A DNA stretch of 48,448 nt from JBFKQC01 sp041627895 (GCA_041627895.1 JBFKQC010000024.1:1-48448); one strand, 5' to 3'. Positions 16,385 to 24,366 are shown, counted from the stretch's first letter. A program made the numbers and translations. Notes: generated from the letters alone by a model not told the origin.

Positions 16385-17694
16385 CCCGGATTCTCCTGGC
16401 ACTTCTGGGCGCCATGGCGCTGGCGCTGCCGGCGCGCGCGGCGGTCGACATCCAGGAAGTGACGTCGCCCGGCGGCATCACGGCGTGGCTGGTCGAGGAG
16501 CATTCGATCCCATTCCTGGCACTGGAAATCCGGTTCAAGGGCGGCGCATCGCTGGACGCGCCGGGCAAGCGCGGGGCTGTGCACCTGATGACCGGGCTGA
16601 TCGAGGAAGGCGCCGGAGATCTCGACGCCCGCGGTTTCGCGGCCGCCCAAGAGGCGCTGGCCGCACGCTACGACTTCGACGTCTTCGACGATTCGCTCGC
16701 CGTTTCGGCCCGCTTCCTGACCGAAAACCGCGGCGAAGCGGTCGCGCTGCTGAAATCCGCGCTGACCGATCCGCGGTTCGATGACGACGCGGTCGAGCGG
16801 GTGCGTGGGCAGGTGCTGTCGATCATCCGGTCGGACGCCAAGGACCCCGACGAGATCGCGCGCAACGCCTTCGCCGCGCAGATCTATGGCGATCACCCCT
16901 ATGGTTCGGCGATCGAGGGCACGATTGACTCGGTCACCGCGCTGACCCGCGACGACATCGTCGCGGCGCATCAGGGCGTGCTGACCCGCGATCACCTTTA
17001 TGTCGGGGCGGTGGGCGACATCACCGCCGAGGAACTCGGGCTGCTGCTGGACGAGTTGCTGGGCGAACTGCCCGCCACCGGGCGCGCCGAGCCCGGCGAC
17101 GCCGCGCTGACCTTCGACGGCAAGATCGCGGTGGTTCCGTTCGAGACGCCGCAATCGGTCGCCGTCTTCGGCCATGGTGGAATCGAGCGCGACGACCCGG
17201 ATTTCTTCGCCGCCTTCGTGCTGAACGAGATCCTCGGCGCCAGCGGCTTCGAATCCCGGCTGATGATCGAGGTGCGCGAGAAGCGCGGGCTGACCTACGG
17301 CATCTCGTCCTACCTCGCCGACAAGGATTATGCCGACCTGGTGGTCGGGCAGTTCGCCTCGGCCAATGACCGGATCGCAGAGGCGATCGAGGTGGTGCGC
17401 GCGGAATGGGCGAAGGTCGCCGCGGAGGGCGTGAGCGAGGACGAACTGGCCGATGCCATCACCTATCTGACCGGCGCCTATCCGCTGCGCTTCGACGGCA
17501 ATTCGAACATTGCACGCATCCTCGTCGGCATGCAGATTTCCGATCTGCCGATCGACTATATCGCCACGCGCAACGACAAGGTGCGCGCCGTGACGCTGCA
17601 GGACGTGCGGCGCGTGGCGGCCCGGCTTCTGGACCCGGGGCGGCTGACCTTCGTCGTGGTGGGCGCGCCCGAGGGGCTGGAGACGACGAACTGA
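16381..17694 (+). CDS. M16 family peptidase-like partner subunit (zinc motif degenerate)
   Basis: A 437-residue secreted M16 protein (signal peptide LLALLGAMALALPARA). The HxxEH zinc site of the neighbour is not conserved; the equivalent segment reads VHLMTGLIEEG, so it is probably inactive. It keeps the C-terminal Arg/Tyr substrate-binding motif (SRLMIEVREKRGLTYGISSY). In heterodimeric bacterial M16B enzymes one chain carries the zinc site and the other the Arg/Tyr pair, which fits this arrangement exactly. It is translationally coupled to the upstream catalytic chain and lies 60 nt before mutL. Confidence 0.93.
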   Translation: MTRILLALLGAMALALPARAAVDIQEVTSPGGITAWLVEEHSIPFLALEIRFKGGASLDAPGKRGAVHLMTGLIEEGAGDLDARGFAAAQEALAARYDFDVFDDSLAVSARFLTENRGEAVALLKSALTDPRFDDDAVERVRGQVLSIIRSDAKDPDEIARNAFAAQIYGDHPYGSAIEGTIDSVTALTRDDIVAAHQGVLTRDHLYVGAVGDITAEELGLLLDELLGELPATGRAEPGDAALTFDGKIAVVPFETPQSVAVFGHGGIERDDPDFFAAFVLNEILGASGFESRLMIEVREKRGLTYGISSYLADKDYADLVVGQFASANDRIAEAIEVVRAEWAKVAAEGVSEDELADAITYLTGAYPLRFDGNSNIARILVGMQISDLPIDYIATRNDKVRAVTLQDVRRVAARLLDPGRLTFVVVGAPEGLETTN

Positions 17695-17754
17695 GCCGTC
17701 CGGCTGCAGATCACCCATGGTCGAATCGGGCGCGGGCATGCTATCCCTAGCGGC

Positions 17755-19638
17755 ATGTCCGCGCCAAACCCCAAGATAGGCGATCAGCGCCCGCAAATCC
17801 GCCAACTCGACGAGGCGGCGATCAACCGCATCGCGGCGGGCGAGGTGGTGGAACGGCCGGCCTCTGCCGTGAAGGAACTGGTCGAGAACGCGCTGGACGC
17901 GGACGCAAGGCGGATCGAGGTCGCCTGTGGCGATGGCGGCAAGACGCTGATCCGGGTCGCGGATGACGGCCACGGCATCGCCGCGGCCGACCTGCCGCTG
18001 GCGCTGGCGCGGCACGCGACGTCAAAGATCGACGGATCGGACCTGTTGAACATCCAGAGCTTCGGGTTCCGGGGCGAGGCGCTGCCCTCGCTGGGCGCGG
18101 TCGGGCGGCTGACGATCACCTCGCGCGTGGCCGGGGCCGATGCGGCCGAGATCGCCGTCGCGGGCGGGCGGCAGGGGCCGGTCAGGCCCGCGGCGCTGAA
18201 CGCAGGCACCGTGGTCGAGCTGCGCGATCTGTTCTACGCGACGCCGGCGCGGCTGAAATTCCTGCGCACCGACCGGGCCGAGGCGCAGGCCATCGCCGAT
18301 GTGGTCAGGCGGCTGGCGATGGCCGAGCCGTTCGTCGGGGTCACGCTGCGCGACGTCACCGGCGGCGGCGATGGGCGCGTCGTGTTCCGGGCCGAGGCAG
18401 AGGCCGGCGATCTGTTCGACGCGCTGCACCGGCGCCTGGCGCGGGTCATGGGGGCCGAATTCGCCGAGAACGCGCTGCGGATCGAGGCGGAACGCGAGGG
18501 GCTGAAACTGACCGGCTATGCGGCGCTGCCGACCTACTCGCGCGGCGCGGCCGTGGCGCAGTATCTCTTTGTCAACGGCCGCCCGGTGCGCGACAGGATG
18601 CTCCTGGGCGCGCTGCGCGCGGCCTACATGGATCTCCTCGGCCGCGACCGGCATCCCGCGGCGGCGCTGTTCATCGACTGCGATCCGCGGCGGGTGGACG
18701 TGAACGTGCACCCCGCGAAGGCCGAGGTGCGGTTTCGCGAGCCGGGCGTGGCGCGCGGGCTGATCGTCTCGGCCCTGCGCCATGCGCTGGCGGGGGCGGG
18801 GCACCGCGCATCGACAACCGTGGCCGGCGCGGCACTGGGCGCGATGCGGCCCGCGCCGGGCGGGCCGCCGCGGGTCTACCAGATGGACCGGCCCTCGCCC
18901 GGTGCATTGCGGGCGGCCGGGGCTGCGCAGGCGCCTTTCGGCGGAGCGCCGGGTCTGGCCGAGGGGCAAACCGCCTGGGACGGCGCGCCCGGCGCCGGGC
19001 TGGCCGGGGCGCCCGTGGCGGGCCGGGTCGAGGCGCCGGAGGACCCGGTGCGCGCCGACCAGCCGCTTGGCGCGGCGCGGGCGCAGTTGCACGAGAATTA
19101 CATCGTCGCGCAGACCGCCGACGGCATGGTGATCGTCGACCAGCACGCGGCGCATGAACGCCTGGTCTACGAAAGGCTGAAACGCCAGATGGCGGAAAAC
19201 GGCGTAGCGGCGCAGGCATTGCTGATCCCCGAGATCGTCGAGATGTCCGAGGGCGACGCCGCGCGGCTGCTGGACATGGCGGAAGAGCTGCGCCGCCTCG
19301 GGCTGACGGTCGAACCGTTCGGCGGCGGGGCCGTGGCGGTGCGCGAGACGCCGGCGATCCTGGGGCCGGTGGATGCCGGGGCGCTGCTTGGCGACATTCT
19401 CGACGAATTGGGCGACAGCGGCGACAATCGGACCCTGCAGGCGCGGATCGACGCGGTGCTGAGCCGCGTCGCCTGCCATGGCTCGGTTCGCTCGGGCCGC
19501 CGGATGGGCGCCGACGAGATGAACGCGCTGCTGCGCGAGATGGAGGCGACGCCGCATTCCGGCCAGTGCAACCACGGCCGTCCGACCTATGTGGAACTGA
19601 AGCTGGCCGATATCGAGCGGCTGTTCGGGCGGCGATGA
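17755..19638 (+). CDS. mutL: DNA mismatch repair protein MutL (endonuclease type)
   Basis: MutL links mismatch recognition by MutS to strand incision and excision. The 627-residue protein has the GHKL ATPase head (INRIAAGEVVERPASAVKEL, ENALDADA, VADDGHGI, SFGFRGEALPS) and the DNA-binding transducer domain with VNVHPAKAEVRF. A low-complexity Ala/Gly/Pro linker spans about residues 350-430. The C-terminal dimerisation domain carries DQHAAHERLVYE (462-473), matching the metal-binding DQHA(X)2E(X)4E nuclease motif, plus ACHGSVRSG and CNHGRPT (Cys605). It is therefore of the latent-endonuclease type seen in organisms without MutH. It overlaps rmuC by ATGA. Confidence 0.97.
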   Translation: MSAPNPKIGDQRPQIRQLDEAAINRIAAGEVVERPASAVKELVENALDADARRIEVACGDGGKTLIRVADDGHGIAAADLPLALARHATSKIDGSDLLNIQSFGFRGEALPSLGAVGRLTITSRVAGADAAEIAVAGGRQGPVRPAALNAGTVVELRDLFYATPARLKFLRTDRAEAQAIADVVRRLAMAEPFVGVTLRDVTGGGDGRVVFRAEAEAGDLFDALHRRLARVMGAEFAENALRIEAEREGLKLTGYAALPTYSRGAAVAQYLFVNGRPVRDRMLLGALRAAYMDLLGRDRHPAAALFIDCDPRRVDVNVHPAKAEVRFREPGVARGLIVSALRHALAGAGHRASTTVAGAALGAMRPAPGGPPRVYQMDRPSPGALRAAGAAQAPFGGAPGLAEGQTAWDGAPGAGLAGAPVAGRVEAPEDPVRADQPLGAARAQLHENYIVAQTADGMVIVDQHAAHERLVYERLKRQMAENGVAAQALLIPEIVEMSEGDAARLLDMAEELRRLGLTVEPFGGGAVAVRETPAILGPVDAGALLGDILDELGDSGDNRTLQARIDAVLSRVACHGSVRSGRRMGADEMNALLREMEATPHSGQCNHGRPTYVELKLADIERLFGRR

Positions 19639-20813
19639 TCGAGATCGCCGGATATCGGCTGGACCCGGGCGACCCGTTCGCGCTGGCGGCGGCTGCCGGG
19701 GCGGTCGCGATCCTGCTGCTGCTGGTCCTGGTGCTGGCGAACCTGCGCCGCGCCGGGCGCTCGGCGCGCGCCACCGAGGCGCTGATCCAGCAGATGGGCG
19801 CGCTTGGCGGGCGGGTCGAGATGCTGTCGAACGGCCAGCAGCAGCTGTTCGGCGGGCTGACATCCGTGACCGAGGCGCAGGCGCAGCAACAGGCGCGCAC
19901 GCTGCAACTGATGGAACAGAGGCTGGCCGAAGTAAGCCGGCAGATGGGCGAGAACCTGCAAGGCAGCGCCACGCGCACCGCGCGCTCGCTTGGCGAGCTG
20001 CAGGAGCGGCTGGCGGCGATCGACAAGGCGCAGGAGAACATCACCAAGCTGTCGGGCGACGTGCTGAGCCTGCAGGACATCCTGTCGAACAAGCAGACCC
20101 GCGGCGCGTTCGGCGAGATCCAGCTGAAGGACATCGTGTCGAAGGCGCTGCCGGCCGACAGCTATGCCTGGCAGGCAACGCTGTCGAACGGCCGCCGCGC
20201 CGATTGCCTGATCCACCTGCCGAACCCGCCGGGGCCGATCGTGATCGATGCCAAGTTCCCGCTGGAGGCCTACGAGCGGCTGCGGAACGCCGCGACCGAG
20301 CGCGAGGCGAACGAGGCGGCCAGAAGCCTGCGCGCGGACGTGAAGGCGCATATCCGGGCGATTTCGGAGAGATACATCCTCGAGGGCGAGACCGCCGACG
20401 GCGCGCTGATGTTCCTGCCCTCCGAGGCGATCTATGCCGAATTGCACGCGAATTTCCCGGAGCTGGTGCGCGAGGGGTTCGGGCTGCGGGTCTGGATCGT
20501 CTCGCCCACAACCTGCATGGCCACGCTGAACACGATGCGCGCGATCCTGAAGGACGCGCGGATGCGGGAACAGGCGGGAGCGATCCGGAAGATGCTGAGG
20601 CAGCTGCATCGCGACGTCGAGCTGGTGCTGGAGCGCGCCGGCAAACTGGAGACCCATTTCGACCAGGCGCGGCGCGATGTCGAGGGGCTGACCACGGCGG
20701 CGGAGCGCGCCGGCAAGCGGGCGGCGCGGCTGGACAATTTCGACTTCGAGGAACTGGCGCCGGACGAGCAGTCGCGGGTCGTCGCGCTGCACTCGCCCGA
20801 GGGGCAGGGCTGA
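19635..20813 (+). CDS. rmuC: DNA recombination protein RmuC homologue
   Basis: A 392-residue RmuC-family protein. RmuC limits inversions at short inverted repeats, and its domain belongs to the PD-(D/E)xK nuclease-like fold; the exact activity is not settled. There is one N-terminal membrane helix (residues about 17-37), then a Gln-rich coiled coil to about residue 150, then the RmuC domain with GAFGEIQLKDIV, IVIDAKFPLEAYERL, MFLPSEAIYAEL and VWIVSPTTCMATL. It is translationally coupled to mutL through an ATGA overlap, grouping two genome-stability genes. Confidence 0.94.
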   Translation: MIEIAGYRLDPGDPFALAAAAGAVAILLLLVLVLANLRRAGRSARATEALIQQMGALGGRVEMLSNGQQQLFGGLTSVTEAQAQQQARTLQLMEQRLAEVSRQMGENLQGSATRTARSLGELQERLAAIDKAQENITKLSGDVLSLQDILSNKQTRGAFGEIQLKDIVSKALPADSYAWQATLSNGRRADCLIHLPNPPGPIVIDAKFPLEAYERLRNAATEREANEAARSLRADVKAHIRAISERYILEGETADGALMFLPSEAIYAELHANFPELVREGFGLRVWIVSPTTCMATLNTMRAILKDARMREQAGAIRKMLRQLHRDVELVLERAGKLETHFDQARRDVEGLTTAAERAGKRAARLDNFDFEELAPDEQSRVVALHSPEGQG

Positions 20814-20869
20814 CCGGCCCGGGCCGGCCCGATCGTGCGCTTCCGCGCGCTTTCATCCCGAAAGTTGCC

Positions 20870-20885
20870 AGGCGACGCGTCGCCT
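20870..20885. promoter_or_regulatory. Perfect 16-bp palindrome upstream of the ureohydrolase gene
   Basis: AGGCGACGCGTCGCCT reads identically on both strands and lies 115 nt before the ureohydrolase start, in the 187-nt gap after rmuC. A dimeric regulator site is possible. GC-rich palindromes also arise by chance in this genome, so support is moderate. Confidence 0.35.
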
Positions 20886-21000
20886 CCGCCGGATCGCGTA
20901 AGGCAGGGGTGGGGCATGCGTATTTTGGACGAGAAGAAGCCCGGACACTCATTGCGCTCGGCACGGGTCTCGCGCAGGGTCGGGCGGGGGAGGACTTGCC

Positions 21001-21969
21001 ATGGGTGACGCGTTCTTTCGGCCGGTCTCGGGGATGGAGTTGCCGCGGTTCGCCGGCGTGCCGAGCTTCATGCGGCTGCCGGTCGTGGGGCCGGGCCATC
21101 CGCGGTTCGGCGAGGTCGATATCGGGCTGATCGGGGTGCCCTGGGACAGCGGCACGACGAACCGGCCGGGGCCGCGGCACGGGCCGCGGCAATTGCGCGA
21201 TCTGTCGACGATGATCCGCGCCGAGAACGGGGCGACGGGGGTGCGGCCCTATGAGCTGGTCAATTGCGCCGATCTTGGCGACGTGGGGCCGAATCCGGCG
21301 GACATCCAGGATTCGATGGCGCGGATAACCGCCTTTTATCAGGGGGTTGCCGCCGCGGGCATCCTGCCACTGACCGCGGGCGGCGACCACCTGTCGAGCC
21401 TGCCGATCCTGCGGGCGCTGGCCGCCGGCGGGCCGGTGGGAATGATCCATTTCGACAGCCATACGGATTTGTTCCACAGCTATTTCGGCGGGCAGATGTA
21501 CACCCACGGCACGCCGTTCCGGCGCGCGGTGGAAGAGGGGCTCCTGGACCCAAGGCGCGTGGTGCAGATCGGCATTCGCGGCACGGCGTATGACCGCGAG
21601 GACCGGGCGTTCGGCGAAAGTGCCGGCGTGCGGATCGTGCCGGTCGAGGAGTTCTTTGCCCGCGGCGTCGAGGACGTGATGGCCGAGGCGCGAGAGATCG
21701 TTGGCGATGCGCCCACCTACGTCAGCTACGACATCGACTTCGTCGACCCGGCCTTCGCCCCCGGCACCGGCACGCCCGAGGTCGGCGGGCCGTCCTCGTT
21801 CCAGGCGCTGCAGGTGGTGCGACTGCTGCAGGGCGTCGACATCGTCGGCGCCGATCTGGTGGAGGTTTCGCCGCCCTTCGACCAGACCGGCGGAACGGCG
21901 TTTCTGGGTGCGTCGATCCTGTTCGAGATGCTCTGCGTGATGGCAGAGGCGAGGGCCGGACGGGGCTGA
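21001..21969 (+). CDS. speB: Agmatinase-family ureohydrolase
   Basis: A 322-residue binuclear-manganese ureohydrolase that would release urea from a guanidino compound. All metal ligands are visible: GGDH (His130), HFDSHTD (Asp152, His154, Asp156) and SYDIDFVDPAFAP (Asp244, Asp246). The segment THGTPFRRAVEEGLLDPRR with VQIGIRG is closer to guanidinobutyrase/guanidinopropionase-like members than to E. coli agmatinase, so agmatine, 4-guanidinobutyrate or a related guanidine are all possible substrates. Length is typical. No polyamine or urease genes are adjacent; it is preceded by rmuC and followed by the RNase T2 gene. Confidence 0.9.
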   Translation: MGDAFFRPVSGMELPRFAGVPSFMRLPVVGPGHPRFGEVDIGLIGVPWDSGTTNRPGPRHGPRQLRDLSTMIRAENGATGVRPYELVNCADLGDVGPNPADIQDSMARITAFYQGVAAAGILPLTAGGDHLSSLPILRALAAGGPVGMIHFDSHTDLFHSYFGGQMYTHGTPFRRAVEEGLLDPRRVVQIGIRGTAYDREDRAFGESAGVRIVPVEEFFARGVEDVMAEAREIVGDAPTYVSYDIDFVDPAFAPGTGTPEVGGPSSFQALQVVRLLQGVDIVGADLVEVSPPFDQTGGTAFLGASILFEMLCVMAEARAGRG

Positions 21970-21982
21970 AAATCGACGTATG

Positions 21983-22015
21983 TATCACGTCGGTATTACG
22001 TCGGTATCGCGTCGG
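21983..22015. repeat. Three tandem 11-bp repeats upstream of the RNase T2 gene
   Basis: TATCACGTCGG, TATTACGTCGG and TATCGCGTCGG follow each other without gap, 13 nt after the ureohydrolase stop codon and 136 nt before the RNase T2 start. The 11-bp period equals about one helical turn, the spacing used by OmpR/PhoB-type winged-helix regulators. The core ACGTCGG does not match the canonical Pho-box half site. It may be an operator array for the RNase gene. Confidence 0.55.
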
Positions 22016-22151
22016 TCTTCTTGCCCGGTTCGCGGCCCCTGCGTTGGGCACCTTTAACGGGTCTCCGTCCGCCCGGGTTCCTCCGCCGGGCGATTTCGGC
22101 TATGATCGGGGCACGGATTTGAGCCAGTCATTCACGAGAAGGAGTTCGCCG

Positions 22152-23165
22152 ATGCGCCGCGTCCTGACCGCTGCTTTCCTATGCCTTTGCCCCGCCATCG
22201 CCCAGGCCCAGGGCCAGGTGACGCTGGAGGGCTGGTTCATCGCCTTCGAGCCCTGCGAGGCGTTCCAGTCGAAGAACAAGAAGACCAATCCGGGCGACAT
22301 CGTGACCGAGCCGATGCGCGCCTACGGGATCATCGCGCTGAACAAGGCGGGCGGGGATTTCTTTCAGGTGCGGATGCCGGACGCGCCGGTGACGGCGGCG
22401 CGCTGGGTGCATGTCTCGTGCGGTGCGCATGTGGTCGAGGCCGGAACCGAGGTCATGCCGGCAGGTCCCGGCGACGCGCCGGTCACACCCGAGCCGGGAG
22501 CGGAATCGGCCGACAACCTGCTGGCGCTGAGCTGGCAGCCGGCGTTCTGCGAGACGCGCCCCTCGAAGGCGGAATGCCAGGCGCTGAACGACGGGCAGCT
22601 GCCGATCACGGAGACGCAGCTGTCGATCCACGGGCTTTGGCCGCAGGCGGGCAATTTCTGCGGCGTGCCGAAGGCGCTGAAGGACCTCGACGACGCGCGG
22701 GCCTGGGACCGGCTGCCGGCGCTCGACCTCGACGCCGAGACGCGCGAGGCGCTGGAGGTGGCGATGCCGGGGGTGGCGAGTTTCCTCGACCGCCACGAAT
22801 GGATCAAACACGGCACGTGCCACAAGGGCGCGGGCGGGGCGGACGAGTATTACGACGACACGCTGCGGGTGCTGGATGCGATCAACGGCAGCGCGGTGGG
22901 CGCGTTCCTGGCCGGTCACGTCGGCGCCGAGATCGAGACCGCGGACCTGCGCGAGCTTTTCGACCGGGAATTCGGTGACGGGGCCGGAGGCGCGGTGCAG
23001 GTCCAGTGCACCGGCGACGGCGGCCGCGTGCTGATCCAGGAACTCAGGATCGCGCTGGCCGGGGTGATCGGCGAAGAGGGCGATATCGGGCAACTGATGC
23101 GCGACGGCGACCGGCAGTCCCTGGGGTGCCCGCGGGGCATTGTCGACCCCGCGGGGCTGCAATAG
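22152..23165 (+). CDS. Secreted ribonuclease T2 with an extra N-terminal domain
   Basis: A 337-residue precursor with a signal peptide (MRRVLTAAFLCLCPAIAQAQ). The RNase T2 signatures are intact: SIHGLWPQ (CAS I, with catalytic His) and HEWIKHGTCH (CAS II, with His, Glu and the second His). RNase T2 enzymes cleave single-stranded RNA via 2',3'-cyclic phosphates without base preference. Residues about 22-95 (VTLEGWFIAFEPCEAFQSKN to RWVHVSCGAHV) precede the catalytic domain and are not part of the RNase I-like core. AAGGAG lies 7 nt before ATG 22152, which fixes the start. A likely role is scavenging extracellular RNA for phosphate or nucleosides. Tandem 11-bp repeats lie upstream. Confidence 0.92.
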   Translation: MRRVLTAAFLCLCPAIAQAQGQVTLEGWFIAFEPCEAFQSKNKKTNPGDIVTEPMRAYGIIALNKAGGDFFQVRMPDAPVTAARWVHVSCGAHVVEAGTEVMPAGPGDAPVTPEPGAESADNLLALSWQPAFCETRPSKAECQALNDGQLPITETQLSIHGLWPQAGNFCGVPKALKDLDDARAWDRLPALDLDAETREALEVAMPGVASFLDRHEWIKHGTCHKGAGGADEYYDDTLRVLDAINGSAVGAFLAGHVGAEIETADLRELFDREFGDGAGGAVQVQCTGDGGRVLIQELRIALAGVIGEEGDIGQLMRDGDRQSLGCPRGIVDPAGLQ

Positions 23166-23168
23166 CCG

Positions 23169-23567
23169 CTATTCGGCCGGCGCCGGGTGCGGCGCGGGCC
23201 GGGCCAGCGCACCGCGGATCACGACGAAGGCGAAGACCGCCATCGAGGCCAGCGCGAGGAGCGAGCCGATCTTGGCCAGCGCCTCGCCGGTGCCCTGGAT
23301 CGCCATGACGATGCCGGGGACGAGCAGGGCGACGGCGGCGACGCTGAGCGCGTAGTGCAGCCGGGCGAGCATGGTGGCCGCGGCTGCGGGGCTGAGCGCG
23401 TAGTAGGTGCCGAAGACCGCCATCGCGACGAAGCCGATCAGATTCAGGTGCCCGTGCGCTGGCGACAGCGTGTGGTCGTGGCTGGCCGACATCTGGATGC
23501 CCCAGGCCATGCCGATCAGTGCGAAGACGGCGGCGGTTGCGAAGTAGAGCGCGGGAAGTGGTTTCAT
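23169..23567 (-). CDS. Four-helix membrane protein with clustered histidines (heme-copper oxidase subunit I-like motif)
   Basis: A 132-residue integral membrane protein with four predicted helices (about 4-25, 38-58, 70-90 and 99-121). Histidines cluster at the first loop and the start of helix 2 (His30, His32, His38, His40 in SHDHTLSPAHGHLNLIGF), with His71 at the start of helix 3. The AHGHLNLIGF...YY pattern resembles the helix motif around heme ligands in cbb3-type oxidase and nitric oxide reductase subunit I, but the protein is far too short to be an oxidase. Heme or metal binding is inferred only. Its ATG overlaps the stop of the preceding 78-aa gene (ATGA), making it the third gene of a coupled operon with a cupin. 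Confidence 0.82.
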   Translation of the reverse strand: MKPLPALYFATAAVFALIGMAWGIQMSASHDHTLSPAHGHLNLIGFVAMAVFGTYYALSPAAAATMLARLHYALSVAAVALLVPGIVMAIQGTGEALAKIGSLLALASMAVFAFVVIRGALARPAPHPAPAE

Positions 23568-23800
23568 CTCTGGTCCCTCGGGTTTGGTGTCTGTTTGCGG
23601 TCGGGCGCGGTGTGTGCCGGGCCGGGGCGCGGCGCGCCGGTTGCGGCCTGCAATTCCTCGTCGCTGCCCTTGAACCCGGCGCCACCGGCGACGAGCCCCG
23701 CCCGCGAGACCGGGCCGGCCCCGGTCAGCAGATCGAGCGCCAGCGCGGCGGCGGCGAGCGCGGCGAGGGCCGCGAGGCGGCGGTTTGCAGGCCGGGTCAC
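23564..23800 (-). CDS. Small single-helix protein between the cupin and the 4-TM protein
   Basis: A 78-residue product from GTG 23800, which overlaps the cupin stop codon (GTGA), and ending on the ATG of the membrane protein gene (ATGA). Residues 8-24 are an Ala/Leu hydrophobic segment (LAALAALAAAALALDLL), a signal anchor or signal peptide; the remainder is polar, Pro/Gly-rich and probably disordered (ends DRKQTPNPRDQR). No family was recognised. The double overlap and lack of any better start make a real coupled gene likely. Confidence 0.7.
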   Translation of the reverse strand: MTRPANRRLAALAALAAAALALDLLTGAGPVSRAGLVAGGAGFKGSDEELQAATGAPRPGPAHTAPDRKQTPNPRDQR

Positions 23801-24249
23801 TGGGGCCGCCCGAGCGGCGGGCCGGTGAAGCTGAGGTGATGGCGCGCGCCGGATTCGGCGACGGCCTCCATGTCCTCGGGGATGCGGAACCCGCCGGCGG
23901 CCATCTCGGCGAAGAACCCCTCGAATCCGCCAGGGGTCAGGATCACCAGATGGCGCGCGGGCACGTCGCTGATCACGCGGAAGGCGTGTTCCTTGCCGCG
24001 CGGAACGAAGACGGTCTCGCCCGGGCCGCGCACCAGGCTTTCGCCCTCGAGCCAGAACTCGCAATCGCCGGACAGCATCACGAAGGTCTCGTCGGCATCG
24101 TGATGGATGTGCCGCGGCGGGCCTGAGGCGGGCGGCGAGACGATGTCGACGATCGACATGGCGCCGCCGGTGTCGGCGGTGGCGAGGATCGTGCGGTACT
24201 GCGTCCCGAGCCAGTCGATGGCGCCGGGGCCGAGGATATGGTCTTTCAT
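23797..24249 (-). CDS. Cupin domain protein
   Basis: A 150-residue single-domain cupin. Motif 1 reads PPRHIHHDADETFVMLSG with the usual metal ligands His47, His49 and Glu54; motif 2 is GPGETVFVPRGKEHAF with the fourth ligand His. Such proteins may be dioxygenases, isomerases or small-molecule binding proteins; the substrate cannot be read from the sequence. It is the first gene of a three-gene coupled operon (cupin, 78-aa protein, 4-TM protein), divergent from a LysR regulator across 117 nt that include an 18-bp palindrome. Confidence 0.9.
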   Translation of the reverse strand: MKDHILGPGAIDWLGTQYRTILATADTGGAMSIVDIVSPPASGPPRHIHHDADETFVMLSGDCEFWLEGESLVRGPGETVFVPRGKEHAFRVISDVPARHLVILTPGGFEGFFAEMAAGGFRIPEDMEAVAESGARHHLSFTGPPLGRPQ

Positions 24250-24281
24250 CGTTTCCTTCCCAGATGGGTGCAGGCGTCGGA

Positions 24282-24299
24282 AACGAAAGCGCTTTCGTT
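24282..24299. promoter_or_regulatory. Perfect 18-bp palindrome AACGAAAGCGCTTTCGTT, LacI-type operator candidate
   Basis: The palindrome sits 33 nt upstream of the cupin start and 68 nt before the LysR start. The central GAAAGCGCTTTC has the CG-centred form typical of LacI/GalR-family operators. No LacI-family gene is in the window, and the adjacent LysR regulator would normally use a T-N11-A site instead. Confidence 0.6.
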
Positions 24300-24366
24300 G
24301 CGGTCGAGGCTAGCCTAGGGTGCGGAATAAGAAAAATCGATTGTTTGTATCGGAGGTATTGGTAGC

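Noticed and set aside
20814..20827. CCGGCCCGGGCCGG right after rmuC as a terminator
   Set aside because: A perfect palindrome without loop cannot form a usable hairpin of normal shape, and no T-run follows.
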